From: Carettochelys insculpta
Taxonomy: Eukaryota; Chordata; Testudines; Carettochelyidae
Reading direction: 5' to 3'
Length of the DNA stretch: 64,000 nucleotides
NCBI RefSeq assembly: GCF_033958435.1
Contig: NC_134139.1
Coordinates: forward strand, 207,497,501 to 207,561,500
A program made the translations under genes and the position numbers. Of this stretch, positions 34,166 through 45,555 are shown one piece after another (the first letter of the stretch is position 1; each line of letters starts with the position of its first letter). A model generated the notes under the pieces. It did no database searches. It saw nothing but the letters and a program-made list of their open reading frames with translations, and was not told the DNA's origin.

Positions 34166-34853
34166 CCCATACGCCCCATCTATCTATCTATCTATCTATC
34201 CCTGTACGCCCCAGCTATCTATCTATCCCCATATGCCCCAGCTATCTATCTATCTCTGTATGCTCCAGCTATCTATCTATCCCCATATGCCCCATCTATC
34301 TATCTATCCCTGTATGCCCCAGCTATCTATCTATCCCCTTACGCCCCATCTATCTATCCCTGTACGCCCCAGCTATCTATCTATCCCCATACGCCCCATC
34401 TATCTATCTATCCCTGTACGCTCCAGCTATCTATCTATCCCTGTACGCTCCAGCTATCTATCTATCTCCATACGCCCCATCTATCTATCTATCTATCTAT
34501 CCCTGTACACCCCAGCTATCTATCTATCCCCATATATCTATCTATCCTTGTATGCCCCAACTATCTATCTATCCCCATACATCTATCTATCTATCCATCT
34601 ATCCCCATATGCCCCAGTTATCTATCTATCTATCTATCCCTGTATGCCCCAGCTATCTATCCCATACGCTCTATCTATCCCCGTATGCCCGATCTATCTA
34701 TCTATCCCCATTCGCCCCAGCTATCTCTCTATCCCCATACGCCCCATCTATCTACCTATCCCTGTACGCCCCAGCTATCTATCTATCCCCATACGCCCCA
34801 TCTATCTATCTATCCCTGTATGCCCCAGCTATCTATCTATCCCCAGATGCCCC

Positions 34854-34897
<44 letters not shown>

Positions 34898-35241
34898 GTC
34901 CATCTATCCCCATATGCCCCAGTTATCTACCTATCTGTCTATCTATCTATCCCCATTCGCCCCAGCTATCTGTCTGTCTATCTTTCCCCATACACCCCAT
35001 CTATCTATCTATCTCCATACGCTCCATGTATCTATCTATCTATCCCCATACGCCCCAGCTATCTATCGATCTATCTATCCCTGTACACCCCATCTGTCTA
35101 TCTATCGATCTATCCCCATACATCTATCTACGTATCCCCATTCGCCCCAGCTATCTCTATCTATCCCCATACGCCCATCTATCTATCTATCTATCCCCAT
35201 TCGCCCCAGCTATCTATCTATCTATCTATCTATCTCTCTGG
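33420..35241. repeat. CTAT-based satellite with CCCATACGCCCCA / CCTGTACGCCCCA spacers
   Basis: About 1.8 kb of (CTAT)n tracts of variable length. They are separated by 12-14 base spacers that largely alternate between CCCCATACGCCCCAT and CCCTGTACGCCCCAG. This gives a two-part higher-order unit of roughly 50 bp. The array lacks stop codons in the plus frames, producing frames of 564, 448 and 432 codons that spell YLSIPIRPSYLSI-like repeats. These are not genes. Confidence 0.95.
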
Positions 35242-35640
35242 AAATACATAATACGTGGCTCAATGCCCTACTCCTCCCCCAGAGCCAGGCACCCCCAGCC
35301 CCTCACTCAAACTCGGTGCCAGTGACTCACCAGAGCCGCCACCCCTGCTGCCACGCACGTCTCCCACCAGGCTCTGGGATGTGTGCAGAGCGGTGGACAG
35401 CACTCCCAGGGTATGGCTCCAGCAGGAGTCACGTTTAATGGCTCAAAGAGTCGCATGCGCAGGTTGGCCATCCCTGCTCTAGGAGATAAGCTGGTCTGGC
35501 ATCTGCTGGGGCTGGGGCCAAGGACTACCTTGTGTACACTGAGCTCCCTGACTAACTGCTCTTGCTGATGGCGGCCATGGCTTGCCATGCCACCATTGCC
35601 TCAGTTTCCCCAGCTTCTTGATTGCTGCAGCTCTCTAGAC
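35242..35640. other. Intron, no recognised feature
   Basis: GC-rich flank of the satellite. It may be an old repeat but I cannot assign it. Confidence 0.4.
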
Positions 35641-35753
35641 TCATAGAATCCCAGGGCTGGAAGGCACCTCAGGAGGTCATCTAGTCCAGCTCCCTGCTTC
35701 AAGCAGGATCAACCCCCACTAAGTCATCCCAGCCAGGACCTTGTCAAGCAAAT
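35641..35753 (-). mobile_element. CR1 3' terminal fragment
   Basis: TCATAGAATCCCAGGGCTGG, then CTCAGGAGGTCATCTAGTCC and CAGCCAGGACCTTGTCAAGC: the reverse CR1 end, cut at 113 bp. Confidence 0.9.
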
Positions 35754-36554
35754 CCTGCCCTGCAGGGGATAAACAAAATGCCAGTTACCCCTTCACAGGG
35801 CTCTCTTCCCTCCACTGCTTCTCCTGAGAGCCCAGGCTCTTCCCATTGGCCTGGTAAGGAACCCCAAACACATAGGCTGTGAGCCCAGAGCTCTTTCACC
35901 AGATTTACAATACATTCCCACTGGCTCTGTGCTCTGTGGGAAGCCCCAGCCTTGGTCCCAATTGCAGGTCAGGTCAATAACGGTCACGGTGTTCATGGAA
36001 TAGACTTAGACTTCTGTAAGGAGGTTGGGCACCAAGCGATATTTAGATTAAGAAGCTGGAACAGTGGAAATTTACCCAGGATGTATTAAAGGGACTAAGA
36101 GCTGACAGGCCTCAAGTATCGTTATCAGTGAGGAATCTTCATCAAGAGGTCGCCTTTCCTTTGGCTGCTGCAGGGATTGGCTCGTGGCCCACCTCAACTT
36201 AGCATGTTTTCCAAGGGTGTGGATGAAAACAGCACCCTGACTGATAAAGTTGGACGATCCACCGGAGAAGAGGGGAGCCGTAAGTCATGAAGAGAGCAGG
36301 TCTCGGATGCAGAGCTGGTGAGCTGGGGGACCAGAAATAATATGCATTCTAGTAAAGTTCATTGTACATGCACCTGCCTGGGACCAAAGACTGCAAGCCA
36401 TACTTACAAGAGGGGGAACTCCATTCAGACAGGCAATGACTTGGATTGTGGTGGATAAGTGGCCAAATATGAGCTCCCAGCATGACATGGTGGCCAATAA
36501 GGCTAATGGGATCCCTGGATGTATAAACGAGAACCTTAAACAGGATGACCTCTG
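35754..36554. other. Intron, no recognised feature
   Basis: No gene or repeat that I can support. Confidence 0.45.
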
Positions 36555-37395
36555 TCTTTGGCACTTGTGCAACTGCTGCTGGAAACCTGTCTACTGTGCT
36601 GGTCTCCAAGATTTGGAGGATTGGGTGAAGGGAAATCTGATTAGGTTCAACATGGACAAGTGCAGAATCCTGCACTTAGGACAGAAGAATCCCAAACACT
36701 GCTGCAGACTGGGGTCAAAAGGTTCTGGGGACTACAGTGGATGAGAAGCTGAACATGAGTCAACAGTGTGCCCTTGTAGCCAAGCAGGCTAATGGCATAT
36801 TGGGGTGCATTAGTAGGAGCATTGCCAGCAGATCTAGGAAAGTGATTATTCCCCTTTATTCAGCACTGGTGAGGACACATCTGGAATACTGCGTCCAGTT
36901 CTGGGGCCTCCATTACAAAAAGGATGTGAACGCCATGGAGAAAGTCCAGCGGAGGGCAAAAATGCTTGGGGGGCTGAAGCACTTGAGTTATGAGGAGAGG
37001 CTGAGGAATTTAGGCTCACTTAGTCTAGAGAAGAGAAGAGCAAAGGGGGATTGGAGAACATCCTTCAACTACCTGAGGGGATATTACAAAGAGGATGGAG
37101 AGAGGCTGTTCTCAGTGGTGACAGATGGCAGAACAAGGAACAATGGTCTGAAGTTACAGAGGGAGAGGTCTAGGTTGGATATTAGGAAAATCTATTTCAC
37201 TAGGAGGTGGTGAAGCACTGGAATGCGTTACTGAGAGAGGAGGTGGAATCTCCATCCCTCGAGGTTTTTAAGTCCTGGCTTGACAAGGTCCTGACTGGGA
37301 TGATTTAGATGGGGTTGGTCCTGATTTAGTCAGGGGTCTGGACTCCATGACCTCCTGAGGTCCCTTCCAGCTCTATGACTCTGCGATTCTAAGGA
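36555..37395 (+). mobile_element. CR1 LINE 3' fragment with long partly open frame
   Basis: The frame at 36737-37213 reads LNMSQQCALVAKQANGILGC, then [20 protein letters not shown] and LKHLSYEERLRNLGSLSLEK, the CR1 RT thumb and C-terminal region. Before it (36640-36700) comes IRFNMDKCRILHLGQKNPKH in another frame. It ends …CCCTTCCAGCTCTATGACTC with a worn terminal repeat. It is dead through frameshifts. Confidence 0.9.
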
Positions 37396-37624
37396 TGTTG
37401 ATCAGTCGCTGAGGATTCAAAGCGATGTTTCCTTTAATTTTTTCCTTCCATGGTTGGACTGAATTTTCTTCCGTCCACTGAGGCGTTTCCTCTCTGCTAC
37501 AATCTGCATAGTCTTCCCCAATGGGTGTGTGGTCCGAACATTCCACATACCAAACTGGGTGGTTGTCCTGGGTGAGAGAAGGCTTGGTCTGTGGGGCCAG
37601 CTTCCTCTCAGCTTTCCCCCCTAT
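37396..37624. other. Possible worn hAT-type element end
   Basis: GATGTTTCCTTTAATTTTTT then CCTTCCATGGTTGG (37420-37455) resembles the family start CAGTGTTCCCTCTAATTTTT … CCATCCATGGGC. It is too short and diverged to be certain. Confidence 0.3.
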
Positions 37625-39268
37625 GCTTCATACTCAAACAGACCCAAGAGAGCACTCAGTGGACGGAAGGAACACTTTGAAGAGCGACTGAACTGCCCTG
37701 CCCACATGAAACCTCTGGAGTTGCCACCTGCAAATATGCCGCTGCAGATTAACAGCAGCAGAGCTACAGAAGAAGAAATCGTAAAAGCCATTGCTCCACT
37801 GAAAAGCAGAAAATCACCTGATCCAGACAACATCCCCACAGAAGCAATCAAGGCAGGTAGGCAGACACCAGTCAACATGAGGTATAATCAATTTGGGACA
37901 CAGACGAGATCTCACAAGACTGGAAACGTGGCTACCTCAGCAAGCTCCCGAAGGAATGCAAGAACTGGAGGGGCATCGCGTTACTGTCTATTCCAGGAAA
38001 AGTGTTACACAGGCTTCTCTTGGAGAGCATGAAGACAGAAATTGGTAGACAGCACAGGGAAGGACAGGCCAGGTTCCGAAGTGAGAGATCTTGTACTGAC
38101 CAAATTGCAACTCTCGGAGTGACCACAGAACAGTCACTCGAATGGAACTCGCCCTGTACATACCTTCATAGGCTTTGGCAAAGCCTTTGACAGCATTTAC
38201 AGAGACAGTTTGTGGAAACTGCTGTAACACCCTGGCATCCCATCCGAAATTATCAACTTGGTTTGTTCAAAGTATGAACCCTCAACACGCCGAGTTGTTC
38301 ACAATGGTGTCTTGACAGAATCCTTCAGCATACTCTGAGGAGCGCGGCAAGGGTGCCTATGGTCACCTTTCCTGTTCTTGATCACAAAGGACTGGATTAT
38401 GAGCAGGACAAGAGATGGCCATCAACGAGGCGTTCAGTGGACACCTCACAAACAGCTAGAGGATGTTGATTTTGCTGACGATGTCACCCTTCTTTCACAC
38501 TAACATGAAAGCATGAAATAAAGCGTCACAACACTAGACAGACCTGCCTCAGTGAGTGAACTGAGCACTAACAAGGGAAAGACCAAGACTATGAGGATCA
38601 ACCAGTCCAACAACACCACCACCAGACTGGGAGGGGGTGGCCTGGAAGATTTGGAGCAGTTCACCTACTTGGGGATTATTATGGGCATAGATGGAGGAAG
38701 AAGTGAAGATATTAATCCCAGGATAGGGAAAGCAACAGCTGCATTCAAGACTCCCCATCCTATATGGAGTTCACAGATCTTATCTGCGAAGATGAAACTG
38801 TGGATCTTCAACGCCAGCGTGAAGAGTGCGCTCTTGTGTGGAAGCAAGACCTGGCGTGCTAAAAAGTCTTCAGACCACAAGCTACAGACATTCATGAAGA
38901 GATGCCTGAGGTGCGTCCGTCACATCTAATGACAAGACTTCATCACAAGTGAGGAGCTTTGGAACAGAGCAGGACAAGAACCAATTGACACTGAAATCGA
39001 GAGAGGAAAGTGGGGATGGCCAGGCCACCCTCTCAGAAAACCATCATCCAACACAGCCCGTCAAGCTGTCACATGGAACCCACAAGGAAAACGCAAAGGA
39101 GGAAGACCTCGGACAGAGTAGATAAGATCTCCTGAGACTGGAGGACAACAACTGGGGCACTCCTGGAGCCAGCTAGAAGTTTTGTCCCAAGACAGAGAGA
39201 ACTGGAGGAGACGTGTCAATGACCTGTGCTCCAGGCGGAGTACAAGAGTGAACGAGTAGCAGTAGTAT
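37625..39268 (+). mobile_element. RTE-like LINE, frameshifted
   Basis: Coding pieces run in order. They are GRKEHFEERLNC and EEIVKAIAPLKSRKSPDPDN with IPTEAIKAG (37640-37860), then SCTDQIATLGVTTEQSLEWN (38090-38140), then the palm motif DVDFADDV (38462-38485, FADD at 38471-38482). Next come FTYLGIIMGIDGG and KSALLCGSKTWRAKKSS (38660-38880), then GHPLRK-like and NPQGKRKGGRP-like C-terminal blocks (39020-39120). It ends in a worn AGT-rich tail (39255-39268). Several frameshifts and stops make it inactive. It is a different lineage from the copies at 4574 and 26985. Confidence 0.82.
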
Positions 39269-39272
39269 TAGT

Positions 39273-39412
39273 GAGGCATGTGCAGATGTTCACCGCCAAT
39301 AGAAACACATGCTGCCTGCTGTGGGCAGCTGTGGGTGCTCTGCTGATCAGTTGGGTGGCACCTGACTCTCTCCTGGATGGCTGCTGAAACACTCAGCTTA
39401 CTGGGAACGCTG
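39273..39412 (+). mobile_element. hAT-type miniature element, 5' part missing
   Basis: GGCATGTGCAGATGTTCACC, then CCAATAGAAACACATGCTGC … TACTGGGAACGCTG: two thirds of the family, abutting the tail of the LINE at 37625-39268. The LINE probably inserted into this element or ended at it. Confidence 0.78.
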
Positions 39413-41705
39413 GTTCGGAGAAGAGACGCCAGATGGAGTGAAGGGTTAGAACACCGGCTACCCAGTAATAGGCTCAAAGGAGCTCGAGGCGTGTCCATTG
39501 CCTAAGCGGAAGGATGAAGGGGTGATGATGATAGTTGATAAGTGCCTCCAGGATCCCCAGAAATGTCATTATAAAAGGCCCTTCAATCTAGCAGAGGAGG
39601 AGGAACCAGGGCCGATGGTTGGGTGTTGAAGACGGTCAGGCTTGGACTGGGCAGTGCAAATTTCTAGTGGTTGTGCCAAAGGGTGTGGTGGATTCTCTGC
39701 CACTGGTGCTTTCTCAGCGGAGGCTGGGTGGTTTTCTGGAAGCTCTGCACAGGGCAGGTCCCTGGCCAGTGTTGTGCAGGAGATTGGACTACATGGTCAG
39801 AATGCTCTGGTTTGGTTCTCCAATCTGTTAACCACCCACCCAGCATGCCTGGCAGCACAGTCCGTAATTCCCAGCCCTCCCCAATGCATTGCACATCACA
39901 GAGGCCGTTACTGGCAGGACATGGTAATGCTGGAAATCAAACCTTGCTCAAGGGTGAACACATCCACTTCCATCAATGGTGGCCCACAACCAGTGCTGGG
40001 GTGTTGATAGGAATGGGAAGGCCAGTCAGAAGCAGGCTAACAAGGCTGTGTTCAGCGTGTGAACTCAGAGGAGGCTGAGGTTGGGGTTCAGGGTCATTGG
40101 GGGTTCACAACTAAGCCAGGATGGAGGTTGGGGGTTCATGAATCAGCCAAGGTTCAGTTTTAGTGTTAAGGGAAGTGCAGGGTTGGAGCAGAACTAGGTC
40201 TGAGTCCTGAAGTCACGCTGATGTGAACCCACACACCGTATTTGCCAAACTTTGGCTGAGTTGGAACTGGCAAATTGCCTGTTCTGGGTTTGGTTCTGAC
40301 CCTCAGCCAGACCTGGAGAAATTCCAAGCAGTTCTGACTCCAGCCCTTCGCAAAGGCTGTCATGGTCATCCAGAGCCTGCAGTCCAAACCAGTCACCTTG
40401 GGGACAGACTGGAGCATCTGTCAGGGGTTTACCACCAGAGCCCTTCACCCGCCGTGTGCTGGGTGTTTGGCAGTGGTGTGACGGAGCAGGCGTGGTGGAT
40501 GAGGTGTGCTGTGTTAGCCGTCGTTTACCAGCATGTTGCAGTAAGCCACTGTGCAGCAAAGGGAATGGCTCCCTGGCCCAGCAGCCCCAGGCATGGGACA
40601 GATGGGCTTTTGGGGAGGAGGTAGGAGGGACGGCTTATGCAGGTTATGGAGAAGTCATTCCTGGACCCACACAAGCTAGTTCAGTGCAGTGCCCAGCTTC
40701 CCTGGGTGGCTCGTTTCTGTCTTGAGATTTGAACTGGGCAGCCTTTGAGGTGAAGCAGACAGGTGCTTTTGGAGGTCTACCAATGCAGAGCCGGCTAGGG
40801 GAGTGGTGTTAGGCTAGTACAGAGACTGAGTGAAAGAAGGGAAGTCGCACGTCAGTGACATGCGCCAGAGCATGCCTGGAGCATCAGGCGTGGGAGAGGG
40901 ATTGCCCAGCACCCTGATTCACAAAGGCACTGGAAGATAAAGTCCCAGGCTGGAGGGATACAGGCCTTGCTGCCTGAAGAGGGCAGAGGCTCCATGGGGA
41001 GGCTGCTACTAAAGGGACAAGAATCTAGAGCCCTGGCAGCAAAAGCAGCTTTGACACAGCTAATGCGACTGCAGACACCCTGAGTGACTCAGGAACGGTC
41101 CCTGCCTTTCCGTCAGTGGAGGAGACAGGGAAGGAGATGGGCAGGTGTTGGGTGAATTCTGAAACACTTGGAAGTAACTTACTGCACAACCGGCTGCTGA
41201 ATATTTCATCCCCTCCCACCGGGACCGTTGTGGGAAGCACCGGGGGAGGCAGGGAGAAGGCTGATCAGAAGCCAAACACCTTCTCAGTAATTCACAGGTG
41301 TACATGCAAACCCAGGCCCGGCCGGGGTGGGCTCCAGAAGAGGAGGATCCAGGGAGAGCAGTGGAAATGAGGACGCAGTTGCCAGGTGTAGGAGGGAAAA
41401 GGTGTCAGACCTGAGAGTGTCTAGCTTGGCTGAACATCTCTGCTGGTGACAGAGGGTTTGCAGGAATCCAGCGCCATGGAGGGAGAGGAATTACTGGGGG
41501 GAGTTCTGGGGTGTAATTGGCTCTTATCCAAATGTGGCAAGACGGCACCATTGCTCGTAGATCTGCTCCTCTTCCCACCGCTCCAAGAACTTGGTGAACG
41601 ATTTTTTCCCCTCGACTTTGTGGCCCCAGATTAATGTGATTGTGAAGGGGCCAGCGCACCATGGGGTCCGTCTTTCCATAAAGGCATCATTGAAGTGGTC
41701 ACCAC
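39413..41705. other. Intron, no recognised feature
   Basis: About 2.3 kb of unique-looking sequence. The open frames overlap each other on both strands and match nothing I know. Confidence 0.5.
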
Positions 41706-41897
41706 CAGCGTTCCAGTTTTTTCTAACCGTGGGTAGAATATATTTCGTTATGTGCACCAAGGCATGTGCAGATGCACACCACTAATAGAAACACACACTG
41801 CCGGCTGTGGGAGCTGTGGGCACTCAGCTAATCAGCTGGGCGGCACCTGAATCTCTCCTGGGTAGCCTCTCAAGCACTCGGCTCAGAGGGAGCCTTG
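41706..41897 (+). mobile_element. hAT-type miniature element with perfect 8-bp target duplication
   Basis: The 192-bp copy starts CAGCGTTCCAGTTTTTTC and ends CTCAGAGGGAGCCTTG. GTCACCAC is found directly on both sides (41698-41705 and 41898-41905). An 8-bp duplication with CA(G/A)NG-type termini is the hAT hallmark, and this copy defines the family found elsewhere in the window. Confidence 0.9.
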
Positions 41898-42454
41898 GTC
41901 ACCACCCTTCAGTGTGTGTCCCTGGGACTGCTGAAAGGTCACATCATGTACTAACAGCACGGGGATGACACAAGACACTTCCAAACAGATGAGAGAGGGG
42001 AGAGAAGTAGGTTGTGTTATAGACTGAGACAAACCTGACAATGTCTGTTCAGCCCTTTACCTGCTGCTATCTCAGAACAAATGTCTCCAGCCTTTTTCCA
42101 CTCCTCGTATCCTCTAAAAGCAAAGTAGCCGAGCACGGCTCAGCAGCATGGCTCCCTGAGCGACCCTACGTAAATAAAACTGGTTTGCAATGCCCAGGAC
42201 AGGGTGAGCAGTCCTTCCTAAAGAAACCAGTTTGCAGAGCCCAGCTCAGGGCAAGTAACCCAAGGAAAACAAGCCTGTTTGGAAAGTTCTACCTTCATGA
42301 GCAACCCTACAGAAACAAACCTCATGTCTGAATTTTAAACCAATGAAAGTATTTTGCCGAGGAAACCTTTTCAAGCTTTTAGAGAGGCTCCAGAGTTCCA
42401 AGTGCCTTGACCCTGAGGAGCTGTAGACCAACCTTGCCTGGAAGGCTCACGTGG
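41898..42454. other. Intron, no recognised feature
   Basis: No gene or repeat that I can support. Confidence 0.45.
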
Positions 42455-43018
42455 AAGATCTAGAGAAGTAGTTATTCCTCTTTATTCGGCACTGGTGAGG
42501 CCACATCTGGAATATTGTGTCCAGTTTTGGGCCCCCCAGTATAAAAAGGAGGTGGATTTGCTGGAGCAGGTTCGGCGAAGGGCAACAAAAATGATTAAGA
42601 GTCTGGAGCACAAGATCTATGAGGATAGGCTGAGAGATTTGGGCTTGTTTAGTTTACAGAAGAGAAGACTTAGAGGTGATTTAATAGCAGCCTTCAACTT
42701 CCTGAAAGGGAGCTCTAAAAAGGAGGGTGAGAAACTGTTCTGAGTGGTTTCAGATGGCAGAACAAGGAGTAATGGTCAGAAGTTGAAGAGGGAGAGGTGT
42801 AGGTTAGATATTAGGAAAAACTACTTCACCAGGCGGGTGGCGAAGCACTGGAATGCGTTGCCTAGAGAGGTGGTGGATTCTCCATCCCTTGAGGTTTTTA
42901 AGTCCTGGCTGGACAAGGTCCTGGCTGGGATGGCTTAGTGGGGGTTGATCCTGCTTGAAGCAGGGGGCTGGACTAGATGACCTCCTGAGGTCCCTTCCAG
43001 CCCTGTGATTCTGTGATC
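42455..43018 (+). mobile_element. CR1 LINE 3' fragment
   Basis: [20 protein letters not shown], then [20 protein letters not shown] (42495-42743), a stop, then KNYFTRRVAKHWNALPREVV (42744-42938), then the CR1 3' end …CCCTTCCAGCCCTGTGATTC. One stop codon breaks an otherwise long frame, so this copy is fairly young. Confidence 0.93.
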
Positions 43019-43493
43019 CAGTCCCTGTTTGAGGTGACCATGCGTTATTTGTTGCATACGCCGCGGAATGATACATGCATGCAGTTCATATTTAATGGGC
43101 TACACGGCATCTTAAGTGAGCACAAAACAGCTGCACGCCAGTACCGCTGAGCTTGCTTGGGGTGAGGCAGGAAAGAGCCCCTCGGATGTGACTCTGACGG
43201 GCCTCTCCGAAAGAGCAGCAAGAGCACCGAATGGGCATAGTAGCTCAATTGGGCAGGTGGGCTTGTCTGCTTCTCAAGCATCATCTCCTTGGCAGTGCAC
43301 CAGGCTGGAGGGGTGGACCGTCTGGGGCATCTCCTCGCTTACGAGACAAGGGCTGACATAGGATCCCCCTGCCGCTCTGGCTGAGGTACTGGCCAAGTGA
43401 GCAGTTGTGAATTTTGCCAGGTGGTTTGGTCTGATCATTTCCACCTGTTTTGTTGCTCATGAACAGTTCAGTTGGTGGCCTGTGGTTGAGCAC
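43019..43493. other. Intron, no recognised feature
   Basis: No gene or repeat that I can support. Confidence 0.45.
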
Positions 43494-44795
43494 AAGAACA
43501 TAAGAACGGCCACACTGGGTCAGACCAAAGGTCCATCTAGCACGGTATCCTGTCGGCCAACAGTGGCTGGTGCCAGATGTCCCAGAGGGAGTGGAGCAAA
43601 CAGGTAACGATCCCTCTCCTGCCATCCATCTCCAGCTTCTGACGAACAGGCCAGAGACACCATTCCTACCCACCCTGGCTAATTACCATTAATGGACCTA
43701 ACCTCCATGAATTGATCTATCTCTTTATTAAAACCCTGTTAAAGTCCTTGCCTTCACAGCCTCCTCTGGTGAGGAGTTCCACAGGTTGGCTGTGTGCTGT
43801 GTTTGAAAAAGAACTTTCTTTTATTAGTTCTAAACCTGCTGCCCATTAATTTCATTTGGTGTCCTCTAGTCCTCATATCATGGGAACAAGTAAATATTTT
43901 TCCTTGTTCACTTTTTCCACACCATTCATGATTTTATATACCTCGATCATATCCCCCTGCTTAGTCTTCTCTTCAAGCTGAAAAGTCTTAGTCTCTTTAA
44001 TCTCTCTTCATATGGGACCCGTTCCAAACCCCTAATCATTTTAGTTGCTCTTTTCTGAACCTTTTCTAATACCAAAATATCTTTTTTGAGATGAGGAGAC
44101 AACATCTGTACGCAGTATGCAAGATGTTGGCGTTCCATGGTTTTATATAAGGGCAATAAGATATTCTCTTTCTCATTCTCTGTCCCTTTTTTAATGATTC
44201 CTCACATCCTATTTGCTTTTTTGACAGCCGCTGCTCACTGTGTGGATGTTTTCAGAGAACTATCCACGATGACTCCAAGATCTCTTCCCTGATGAGTTGT
44301 AGCTAAATTAGCCCCCGTCATACTCTATGTATAGTTGGGGTTATTTTTTCCAATGTGCATTACTTTACATTTATCCACATTACATTTGCCATTTTATTGC
44401 CCAATCACTCAGTCTTGTAAGATCTTTTTGAAGTTCTTCACGGTCTGCTTTGGTCTTAACTATCTTGAACAGTTTAGCGTCATCTGCAAACCTTGCCGCC
44501 TCACTGCTCACCCCATTCTCCAGATCATTTATGAATAAATTAAACAGGAATGGTCCTAGGACTGACCCTTGGGGGACACCATTAGTTACCCCTCTCCATT
44601 TGGAAAATTTACCATTTGTTCCTACACTCTGTTTCCTGCCTTTTAACCAGTTCTCAGTCCATGAAAGGATCTTCCCTCTTATCCTGTGACAACTTCATTT
44701 ACACAAGAACCTTTGGTGAGGAACCTTGTCAAGGGTTTTCTGCAAATCCAAATACACTTGGGCACACGGCATTATTTCTGTTCCCTGGTTGGATA
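43494..44795 (-). mobile_element. CR1 LINE, about 1.3 kb, reverse orientation
   Basis: The plus strand opens ACATAAGAACGGCCACACTG, the reverse of a CR1 subfamily 3' end (…CCAGTGTGGCCGTTCTTATG). Minus-strand coding includes GVPQGSVLGPFLFNLFINDL and AARFADDAKLFKIVKT (44455-44605), so the RT active site is within this copy. The ERVPYEERLKRLRLFSLKRR block follows (43947-44040). Frameshifts are scattered throughout. Confidence 0.9.
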
Positions 44796-44891
44796 ACTGA
44801 AACTTTTAAACCATAAGACTACCAATAACACACAAAGGTGTCTCCTACTCTGATCGGGTTACACCATTGTGTTCACAGAGGACCACAGCAA

Positions 44892-45072
44892 GGGGGAGGG
44901 ATAGCTCAGTGGTTTGAGCATTATCTTGCTAAATCCAGGCTTGTGAGCTCAATCCTTGAGGAGGCCATTTAGGGACTGGGGCAAATAGATGTCAGGGATG
45001 GTGCTTGGTCCTGCCAAGAGGGCTGGGGATTGGACTAGATGACCTCCTGTGGTCCCTTCCAGTTCTAGGAGA
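44892..45072 (+). mobile_element. tRNA-derived SINE (tortoise Pol III/Cry type)
   Basis: The head GGGATAGCTCAGTGGTTTGA (A-box) is followed by TTGTGAGCTCAATCCTTGAG (B-box), the body GGCCATTTAGGGACTGGGGC and GGTGCTTGGTCCTGCCAAGA, and the CR1-like tail GATGACCTCCTGTGGTCCCT + TCCAGTTC. Both Pol III promoter boxes look intact. Same family as 1022-1212. Confidence 0.85.
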
Positions 45073-45448
45073 TGCATATCTCCAAACTCATATGCAAAGG
45101 ATGGTGCTTCTAGAACCCACGCCCCTATGCAGTGTGGGTCACTGACCTATGTAGTGGCAGCTAGACCACTTACAGAGAAAACAAACAAGAGTCCTCTCCA
45201 GCCTCAGCTGAGAGCCAGCTCACTTTTTGCTCCAACTATAGAGATTCCTTCATCAAGCTCCAGAGGTCCCAGCATTGAGTCTGCCTATCTGTGGTTACAC
45301 TTCCATAGCGGGGTCACAGAGGGAACAGCAAAGGGGTTGGAAGAGGTGGGCAGAAGGTCCCAGATGAACTTGGCTCTGAAGTCATTGAAGTCTGGTCTAC
45401 ACACCAGAGTTTGGTTGGCACAAGACAGCTTACATTGCCCTAACAAAC
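45073..45448. other. Intron, no recognised feature
   Basis: A short palindrome (GGAGATGCATATCTCC) marks the SINE edge. Otherwise nothing is seen. Confidence 0.4.
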
Positions 45449-45518
45449 AAAAATGATCAAATGCCTAGGAAACATGACATATGAGGGAAGATTGAAAGAA
45501 TTAGGTTTGTTTAGCCTG
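45449..45518 (+). mobile_element. CR1 LINE, left part of a split copy
   Basis: AAAATGATCAAATGCCTAGG, then TATGAGGGAAGATTGAAAGA and TTTGTTTAGCCTG. The same element resumes at 46899 with TAGCCTGGAAAAAAGAGGGC, so AGCCTG is duplicated at the break (45513-45518 and 46901-46906). Confidence 0.8.
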
Positions 45519-45555
45519 TATGGTGAGCTAGCCTCTGGCAAAAGACCTCCCAGAT
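45519..45555 (+). mobile_element. LINE with CTA tail, left part (split by CR1)
   Basis: In frame it reads YGELASGKRPPR, a conserved motif near the C-terminus of a LINE family whose end is at 46561-46900. The two parts are interrupted by the reverse CR1 at 45556-46560. Confidence 0.65.

Noticed and set aside
33420..35241. CRISPR-like repeat-spacer look of the satellite
   Set aside because: The CTAT tracts vary in length and the spacers are themselves repeated. The window is vertebrate DNA.
33557..35438. Plus-strand frames of 564, 448 and 432 codons
   Set aside because: All are translations of the CTAT satellite in different frames. The repeated YLSIPIRPS peptides simply reflect a repeat unit without stop codons.
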